A DNA stretch of 42,050 nt from a virus, in IMG/VR virus record IMGVR_UViG_3300017769_000030, positions 1 to 42,050 of that record, one strand, 5' to 3'. Of this stretch, positions 38,021 through 42,050 are shown piece after piece. The position numbers and the translations under genes were made by a program. The stretch's first letter is position 1; each line of letters opens with the position of its first letter. The notes under the pieces were generated by a model. It did not search any database. It was not told where the DNA came from and worked only from the letters and a program-made list of their open reading frames with translations.

Positions 38021-38443
38021 ATGGCTCGAGGCGTTAATAAGGCAATTCTCATTGGCAATCTTTGCTCTGATCCAGAGTGCAGATTTATGCCCTCGGGAGG
38101 AGCCGTGACCAATTTCAGAATGGCGACCAGCGAACACTGGAAGGATCGGCAGACCGGCCAATCCAAAGAGAGGACAGAGTTCCACCGCTGCGTGGCCTTC
38201 AACAAGCTCGGTGAGATCTGCGGCGAGTACCTGAAGCGCGGTTCGAAGGTGTACGTGGAGGGCTCGCTGCGCACCCGCAAGTGGCAGGGGCAGGACGGGC
38301 AGGATCGCTTCACCACCGAGATCGTGCTGAGCGAAATGCAGATGCTCGACGGGCGTGGCGGCCAGAGCCAGGAGCCGGCCAATACCAGCCAGCAGCCCGC
38401 CCCGGCGGATGATTTCGATGATATGGGTTCGGTGCCTTTCTAG
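38021..38443 (+). CDS. ssb: Single-stranded DNA-binding protein
   Basis: 140 residues. Full OB-fold: [49 protein letters not shown]. The acidic tail ends [11 protein letters not shown], close to the DDDIPF consensus, so it can contact host SSB partners. It works with ERF and YqaJ in recombination and replication. Confidence 0.95.
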   Translation: MARGVNKAILIGNLCSDPECRFMPSGGAVTNFRMATSEHWKDRQTGQSKERTEFHRCVAFNKLGEICGEYLKRGSKVYVEGSLRTRKWQGQDGQDRFTTEIVLSEMQMLDGRGGQSQEPANTSQQPAPADDFDDMGSVPF

Positions 38444-38451
38444 GAGTCGAC

Positions 38452-39012
38452 ATGAATATTCAGCAGCGCTGCGTGAGCGCATACCGGCAGCACAGACATC
38501 TGAAGTTGGCTGCGGAGGATGTTGGGATTCCCTGGCAAACGGTCTATGTCCATTTGCGGCGCGCCGGGGAGCCTGTAACAGGCAACAAACTCGCCTACGG
38601 GTCCGATGCCGACAAGCTGGCCGGCCTGGGTGAGCGGCAGTTTTTGTCTTTGGTGCCTGATGCTGAGGATATGAACGGCCGCAAATTCCAAAGCAAGGTC
38701 GACTTCTACGTTCGCGGCTATTCGGTAGACGTCAAGTGTTCGACGTTGAAGTTGGGCAGCAAGGGAACAGACCGGAGGCGCTGGGCATTCTCAGTGAAGA
38801 AGCAGGAAGCGATAGCGGACTTTTTTGTTTGTTTCGGTTTCGGCGCTGACAAGGAAATAGCGGCCTGTCTGCTAATCCCCGGCGAGATTTCAAGAAGGAT
38901 GACGACCATCAATCTGCCCGAGTCCGGCGGCAAATGGAGGGACTATGAAGTTGATCCCGGTTCGCTAAGGGCATTCTTCGATTCTCTGCCTCGGAAAGGG
39001 AGCCGCCCATGA
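38452..39012 (+). CDS. Probable PD-(D/E)XK nuclease with HTH N-terminus
   Basis: 186 residues. Residues ~14-40 are an HTH (LKLAAEDVGIPWQTVYVHLR). Then KVDFYVRGYSVDVKCSTLKL gives D...D-x-K, followed by FSVKKQEAIADFFVCFGF (a second Lys helix and strand), the pattern of the restriction-endonuclease-like fold. No partner methylase lies near. It could be a resolvase-type or degradative nuclease. Confidence in the fold is moderate and in the function low. Confidence 0.65.
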   Translation: MNIQQRCVSAYRQHRHLKLAAEDVGIPWQTVYVHLRRAGEPVTGNKLAYGSDADKLAGLGERQFLSLVPDAEDMNGRKFQSKVDFYVRGYSVDVKCSTLKLGSKGTDRRRWAFSVKKQEAIADFFVCFGFGADKEIAACLLIPGEISRRMTTINLPESGGKWRDYEVDPGSLRAFFDSLPRKGSRP

Positions 39013-39302
39013 TCCGCTACGCACTACTGCTGCTCCCCTGCGCCGCCCTGGCCGACCCGACGCTCTACGTTCAGGGCGGAATGGGCTACCAGATCGGGAT
39101 GACCGAACGCTGGACTTACGAGAGCGAACGCTACTCCGGGGAATACACCATGGACCTGCCGCCCCTGGTGGGTTCGGTGGAGGCCGGTATCAGCTACCGC
39201 AACTGGTTCATCCAGGGCCAGCACGTCAGCAGTGTGGAGACGGGCCAGGACCATGGGTTCAACGTCATCAGCGCCGGTTACCGGTGGGAATTCGAGTTTT
39301 AG
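39009..39302 (+). CDS. Exported beta-rich protein, possibly outer membrane
   Basis: 97 residues. A short signal peptide (RYALLLLPCAALA, cut before DPT) and then alternating aromatic beta strands ending in Phe (SAGYRWEFEF), the terminal pattern of outer-membrane barrel proteins, though too short for a full barrel. ATGA overlap with the nuclease gene. Expressed early, it could change the host surface or exclude other phages; not proven. Confidence 0.65.
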   Translation: MIRYALLLLPCAALADPTLYVQGGMGYQIGMTERWTYESERYSGEYTMDLPPLVGSVEAGISYRNWFIQGQHVSSVETGQDHGFNVISAGYRWEFEF

Positions 39303-39307
39303 GAGAT

Positions 39308-39562
39308 CGCAATGACTGAGCAGCAGAACTTTGGATTCATGAAGTATTTGTTTGTTGGTGCCGCGTCCGTATTCGTCCTGGTGGGCGCCACTGGCTGCGG
39401 CGAATACATACCGAGGACCGTCTATGAGATCAAAACAGTGGACGGGCAAACAATCAAACTCGCGTGCCCCGTGGTGGATGCTGGTCGTAGCGAGTTCACA
39501 TATTTAATCGACGGCGACTGTGTTGTTTACAAACAGGGGAACCGCAATGACTGAGCAGCAGA
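39308..39562 (+). repeat. 20-bp direct repeat at the starts of two successive genes
   Basis: CGCAATGACTGAGCAGCAGA at 39308-39327 and 39543-39562, each covering the start codon. One gene's beginning seems to have been copied, or two modules joined at the same sequence. Confidence 0.85.
39312..39554 (+). CDS. Predicted lipoprotein
   Basis: 80 residues from 39312 (GGAG six bases before). Hydrophobic segment and lipobox VGATGC at about residue 29; a start at the internal Met (MKYLFVGAAS) is equally possible and gives a normal signal length. The mature ~50 residues carry two Cys pairs of Val-rich strands. It follows the exported protein at 39009, so both may act in the envelope. Confidence 0.65.
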   Translation: MTEQQNFGFMKYLFVGAASVFVLVGATGCGEYIPRTVYEIKTVDGQTIKLACPVVDAGRSEFTYLIDGDCVVYKQGNRND

Positions 39563-40008
39563 GAGAAGCAATCCTGAGCGCGATCAAAGAGATCGACGCC
39601 ATTGCGGCACACAACGCTGGCTACTTCCCGGTGGACGCTCCCGGACAGCCTGAAATCCACGAATTGTGCGGGAAGGTTGAGGGGGCGCTGGCCGCCCTCT
39701 CCCATGCCGAGGGGGAGGCGGTGGAAATAGAGGCGCCGGAATTTCATGCGGAGGGCATGGGGTGCGGATTAGAAGATCGGGGCATCACAGACCGATACGA
39801 AGCCATGGAGTACGGATTCAACGAAGCGGTTGAGCAATACGAGGCCATCATTGACGGTTACGGCCAACTCTACACACACCCCGCGCCCCAGGTGGCGGTG
39901 CCGGAGGCGAAGAACCTCGACGCCCTGACGGACAGGGAAGACAAACTGATGGCCGCCGGCTGGAACGAGTGCCGCGCTGCCATGGCAGAGGGAGGGGAGC
40001 ATGGGTGA
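39547..40008 (+). CDS. Mosaic hypothetical phage protein
   Basis: Start at 39547, overlapping the lipoprotein stop. 153 residues. It begins MTEQQREAI (like the gene at 26309-27007), contains AALSHAEGEA encoded by a shared 30-bp stretch, and ends with AGWNECRAAM, a widespread ending. Acidic and helical. Function unknown. Confidence 0.65.
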   Translation: MTEQQREAILSAIKEIDAIAAHNAGYFPVDAPGQPEIHELCGKVEGALAALSHAEGEAVEIEAPEFHAEGMGCGLEDRGITDRYEAMEYGFNEAVEQYEAIIDGYGQLYTHPAPQVAVPEAKNLDALTDREDKLMAAGWNECRAAMAEGGEHG

Positions 40009-40189
40009 TCTGACCCTAGATAACGCCCCGAATGGGACAAAGGCCCCTGCAATTGGGGGCGGGCACTGGGAGCGGGTTGATCGTGGCTGGCGCTGGATCA
40101 GGGGCGCCACGTTTCCGCGCCCTGGCGGCGATTGGAATGGCCGCCTGATCCCGCCGGAGCCCCACCAGGTGCGTGGGGGTGGCGAGTGA
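40001..40189 (+). CDS. Small hypothetical protein
   Basis: 62 residues, overlapping the gene before by 8 bp. Trp- and Gly-rich (GGGHWERVDRGWRWIRGATF), no membrane segment. Similar short Trp-rich proteins occur in phage early regions. Unknown. Confidence 0.5.
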   Translation: MGDLTLDNAPNGTKAPAIGGGHWERVDRGWRWIRGATFPRPGGDWNGRLIPPEPHQVRGGGE

Positions 40190-40428
40190 GCATTTTCGGA
40201 ATCGGCAAGAGGCGCAACTGGATGATTGTCCTGCACAAACACCACGTCGGGTCTATTGGGTGGCGCCACGAAATATTGACGGAGGCCACCAGGCGAGAGG
40301 CGTTTGCGTACGCATTGGTGCGGGCTGACGAATGGAAAGGGCGAGACATCGCCAAGGTTTCCGGCCATGCCATTGAGTTGCCGGACCTTGTTCAGGTACA
40401 GGCCGCCCAGCGCGGCAGAGGGGAATGA
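40186..40428 (+). CDS. Hypothetical protein with GTG start
   Basis: GTG at 40186 overlaps the upstream stop (GTGA), with GGGGGTGGC just before. 80 residues. MSIFGIGKRRNWMIVLHKHH start, basic, one helix (EATRREAFAYALVRADEW). The GTG start is chosen because the alternative ATG lies out of place in the preceding gene. Unknown function. Confidence 0.55.
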   Translation: MSIFGIGKRRNWMIVLHKHHVGSIGWRHEILTEATRREAFAYALVRADEWKGRDIAKVSGHAIELPDLVQVQAAQRGRGE

Positions 40429-40526
40429 TGGGCATCAAAATCGTAGCCGCCCTGGCGTTGCTGCTGGTCCTGGCCGTGGGGTTCGGGCTGGCGTGGGTCA
40501 TGGCCCGGAAAGATAACGGAGGCTGA
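40425..40526 (+). CDS. 33-residue single-pass membrane protein
   Basis: Starts ATGATG at 40425 over the stop of the gene before. One hydrophobic span (AALALLLVLAVGFGLAWVM) and a short charged tail. Too short for a standard gene call but has good coupling and no alternative frame. Function unknown. Confidence 0.55.
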   Translation: MMGIKIVAALALLLVLAVGFGLAWVMARKDNGG

Positions 40527-40527
40527 A

Positions 40528-40740
40528 ATGCTCCAGCGAGAACTGATCAATATTGGCGAGTTTCAGCGGCGGGTCTGGGGCGAGAACGGCACCCCGCTCA
40601 CCGCCCAGGCGATCCGGAACCAGCTCAAACGCGGCGACCTGCCCGGGCAACAGGTGGGTAAGCTCTGGTTTGTGGACTGGACTGCCTACCAGCGCCAGAC
40701 TGGCGACGAACTGGTCGATGCCGTACTGAGGGCGAGCTGA
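40528..40740 (+). CDS. xis: Excisionase-like DNA-binding protein
   Basis: 70 residues. INIGEFQRRVWGENGTPLTA, AIRNQLKRGDLPGQQVGKLW and FVDWTAYQRQ are the winged-helix pattern of AlpA/excisionase-type proteins. It lies one base before the integrase gene (stop and start overlap), the usual place of a recombination directionality factor. It should bend DNA at att and favour excision. Confidence 0.8.
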   Translation: MLQRELINIGEFQRRVWGENGTPLTAQAIRNQLKRGDLPGQQVGKLWFVDWTAYQRQTGDELVDAVLRAS

Positions 40741-41831
40741 TGGCGCCGAGGCCCAGGAAGAAGCGAAACAGCGGATTGCCGCCGAACCTCTATGCGAACG
40801 GCCGGGCGTTCAAGTACCGCCGGCCGGACACAGGGACATGGCACGGCATGGGCGTAGATCGCGCCAAGGCCGTCGCCGCGGCGAACCAGCTTAACGGCCT
40901 GCTCATGGCCGGCGGCGACCTGGTGGCGGACGTGATGGGCGATTCCGTGAGCCTCAACGGGTTTCTGGACTACTACGAGGCCCAGGTACTGCCGCCCCGG
41001 GAGCTGGCCCAGGCCACGCTGGACCTGTACGCGGTGCGCTTCCGGCAGATCCGGGCGGCGCTGGGCGAGCGTGACGTCGCCCAGATCACCATCGGCATGG
41101 TCTCGGCGTTCCTCGACAGCCTGACGCCGCGGGCGTCGAATCAGGCCCGTGCCATCCTGGCGGATCTGCTCAACCATGCGGCCGCAAAAGGTCTGGTGGC
41201 GGACAACCCCGCCGAGGCGACGATACCCAGGCCCGAGAAGAAGGCGCGGCGTCGGCATACCGTGGCCGGCGTCCAGGCGATCTATGCCGTGGCGGAGCCC
41301 TGGCTGCAGAATGCGATTGATCTGGCCCTGCTGACCGCCCAGCGCCGCGAGGACATCACGACCATGCGGTTTGATGACATCTGGGACGACGCGCTGCACG
41401 TTGCCCAGCACAAGACCCGGCGTGCCAGTGATGCCGGCTGGATCCGGTTACCGATGACGCCGCAGCTCAAAGCTCTGGTGGCCCGGTGCCGCGACGAGGT
41501 GCCCTCCCCGTTTCTGGTACACCGCATCCCTGATCGCAGGATAAAAAGCAGCCTCCACTGGACACAGGTTTCCAATCACTACCTAACACGGGCGTTCAAG
41601 GAGGCGAGGGACGCCGCCAACCCCTACCCCGACTGGGGACCAGAAGAACAGCCGGGCTTCCATGAGCTGCGCGCCCTGAGCCTGCACCTGTACAAAAAAG
41701 CGGGCAAGGATGGGCAAAAGCTGGCCGGGCACAGCACGCGGAAGATGACCAAGAACTACGAGGCGGATCACGAAGAGGTGGTGTGGACCGAGGCCGTTGC
41801 CGACCTGGATTTGACCGGCATCACAGGCTGA
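40740..41831 (+). CDS. int: Tyrosine recombinase integrase
   Basis: 363 residues. N-terminal arm-binding part (PPNLYANGRAFKYRRPDTGT), a core-binding domain (~65-165) and a catalytic domain. Visible residues: R202 (TAQRRED), K225 (QHKTRR), H308 and R311 (HELR), H331 (LAGHSTRK) and the nucleophile Y340 (TKNYEADH). It cuts in the 50-bp core and joins attP to the tRNA-Pro gene. It ends 86 bp before attR; three arm-like repeats follow. Confidence 0.95.
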   Translation: MAPRPRKKRNSGLPPNLYANGRAFKYRRPDTGTWHGMGVDRAKAVAAANQLNGLLMAGGDLVADVMGDSVSLNGFLDYYEAQVLPPRELAQATLDLYAVRFRQIRAALGERDVAQITIGMVSAFLDSLTPRASNQARAILADLLNHAAAKGLVADNPAEATIPRPEKKARRRHTVAGVQAIYAVAEPWLQNAIDLALLTAQRREDITTMRFDDIWDDALHVAQHKTRRASDAGWIRLPMTPQLKALVARCRDEVPSPFLVHRIPDRRIKSSLHWTQVSNHYLTRAFKEARDAANPYPDWGPEEQPGFHELRALSLHLYKKAGKDGQKLAGHSTRKMTKNYEADHEEVVWTEAVADLDLTGITG

Positions 41832-41832
41832 G

Positions 41833-41863
41833 TTTTGATTTCATTTTGATTTTGTTTTGATTT
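41833..41863 (+). repeat. Three TTTTGATTT direct repeats, 11-bp period
   Basis: At 41833, 41844 and 41855, exactly 11 bp apart, between the integrase stop and the att core. They match similar single sites on the attL side (322-330 and inverted 397-405). Likely integrase arm-type binding sites. Confidence 0.65.
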
Positions 41864-41875
41864 GGTCCAGAAACG

Positions 41876-41908
41876 AAAAAGGGCCAGCGCTCGTAAGTCA
41901 CTGACCCT
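41876..41908. terminator. Terminator between integrase and attR, serving the tRNA
   Basis: AGGGCCAG and CTGACCCT pair (one mismatch) with T-runs on both strands. On the minus strand it is followed by TTTTTCGTTTCTGG. It replaces the terminator the tRNA lost on integration, so the phage carries both tRNA 3' end and terminator. Confidence 0.75.
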
Positions 41909-41917
41909 TCTACATTT

Positions 41918-41967
41918 TTTGGTCGGGACGGAAGGATTCGAACCTTCGACCCCTTGCACCCCATGCA
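41918..41967. repeat. attR: attR core, 50-bp direct repeat
   Basis: Identical to 251-300. Its right end is at the 5' side of the anticodon stem of tRNA-Pro, where phage-carried sequence meets host sequence. Confidence 0.95.
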
Positions 41968-41996
41968 AGTGCGCTACCAGGCTGCGCTACGCCACG
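41920..41996 (-). tRNA. tRNA-Pro (anticodon GGG)
   Basis: 77 bases including encoded CCA (41920-41922). Anticodon loop ATGGGGT gives anticodon GGG with G37; the D, anticodon and T stems pair fully. The acceptor stem has a T/C mismatch at 3:70 and a G/T wobble at 5:68 (5' CGTGGCG with 3' CGTCCCG). The 3' half is part of the att core, so integration rebuilt this gene. Confidence 0.93.
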
Positions 41997-42050
41997 GAAT
42001 TGTGCTGCTCCGCCAGGGGAAGGTTCAGTGCGGCGAAGCGGCGGGAATCA
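41997..42050. other. Host flank
   Basis: 54 bases beyond the 5' end of tRNA-Pro. Nothing can be assigned; it should hold the tRNA promoter region or a neighbouring gene end. Confidence 0.5.

Overview
The window holds one complete, intact-looking temperate phage genome (prophage) of the lambda-like, long-tailed siphovirus plan. It is integrated in a tRNA-Pro(GGG) gene of a GC-rich gammaproteobacterium-like host. The host genus cannot be read from the window: only a tRNA and short flanks are host DNA. A 50-bp direct repeat (251-300 and 41918-41967) marks attL and attR. The unit is about 41.7 kb and the tRNA reading frame of structure is restored at the right end.

Layout. From the immunity region near 32.4 kb, two operons diverge. 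On the minus strand (32.4 kb down to 0.56 kb) the order is cro-like, a tR1-like terminator, cII-like, a DUF1376/O-like replication initiator carrying iterons, a DnaC/P-like helicase loader, a nin-like region (DUF1367, Ref-like HNH nuclease, zinc-ribbon proteins, VRR-NUC, TraR/DksA-like), a Q-like antiterminator, a late promoter followed at once by a terminator, the lysis genes (M15 endolysin, holin, Rz/Rz1), terminase, portal, minor head, scaffold, capsid, head-tail joining genes, tail tube, G/T chaperones with a -1 frameshift, tape measure, lipoproteins, a giant J-like tail tip protein, and two to three distal tail proteins. On the plus strand (32.45 kb to 41.8 kb) are the repressor, a pL-like operon of small unknown genes, ERF annealing protein, YqaJ exonuclease, SSB, a probable PD-(D/E)XK nuclease, two exported proteins, an excisionase-like protein and the integrase.

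Control. A 16-bp palindrome, GTCNAGCATGCTTRAC, occurs once between cro and the repressor (oR) and twice downstream of the repressor, exactly over the -35 and -10 of a strong promoter for the plus operon (oL1, oL2). No N-like antiterminator was recognised although terminators sit inside both early operons.

Unusual content. There are four free-standing HNH homing-type endonucleases, one with its Shine-Dalgarno in the loop of a perfect hairpin. There is a moron island with thrice-repeated CGTCTCACGACGG, a Crp-type palindrome before a lipoprotein pair, a six-unit iteron origin with alternating 11/12-bp spacing, and signs that the left flank is the end of a second element inserted in the same tRNA. 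I found no CRISPR array, no rRNA, no transposase and no recognisable defence island. The most open ground is the run of small translationally coupled genes at 32949-36025 and 38452-40526.
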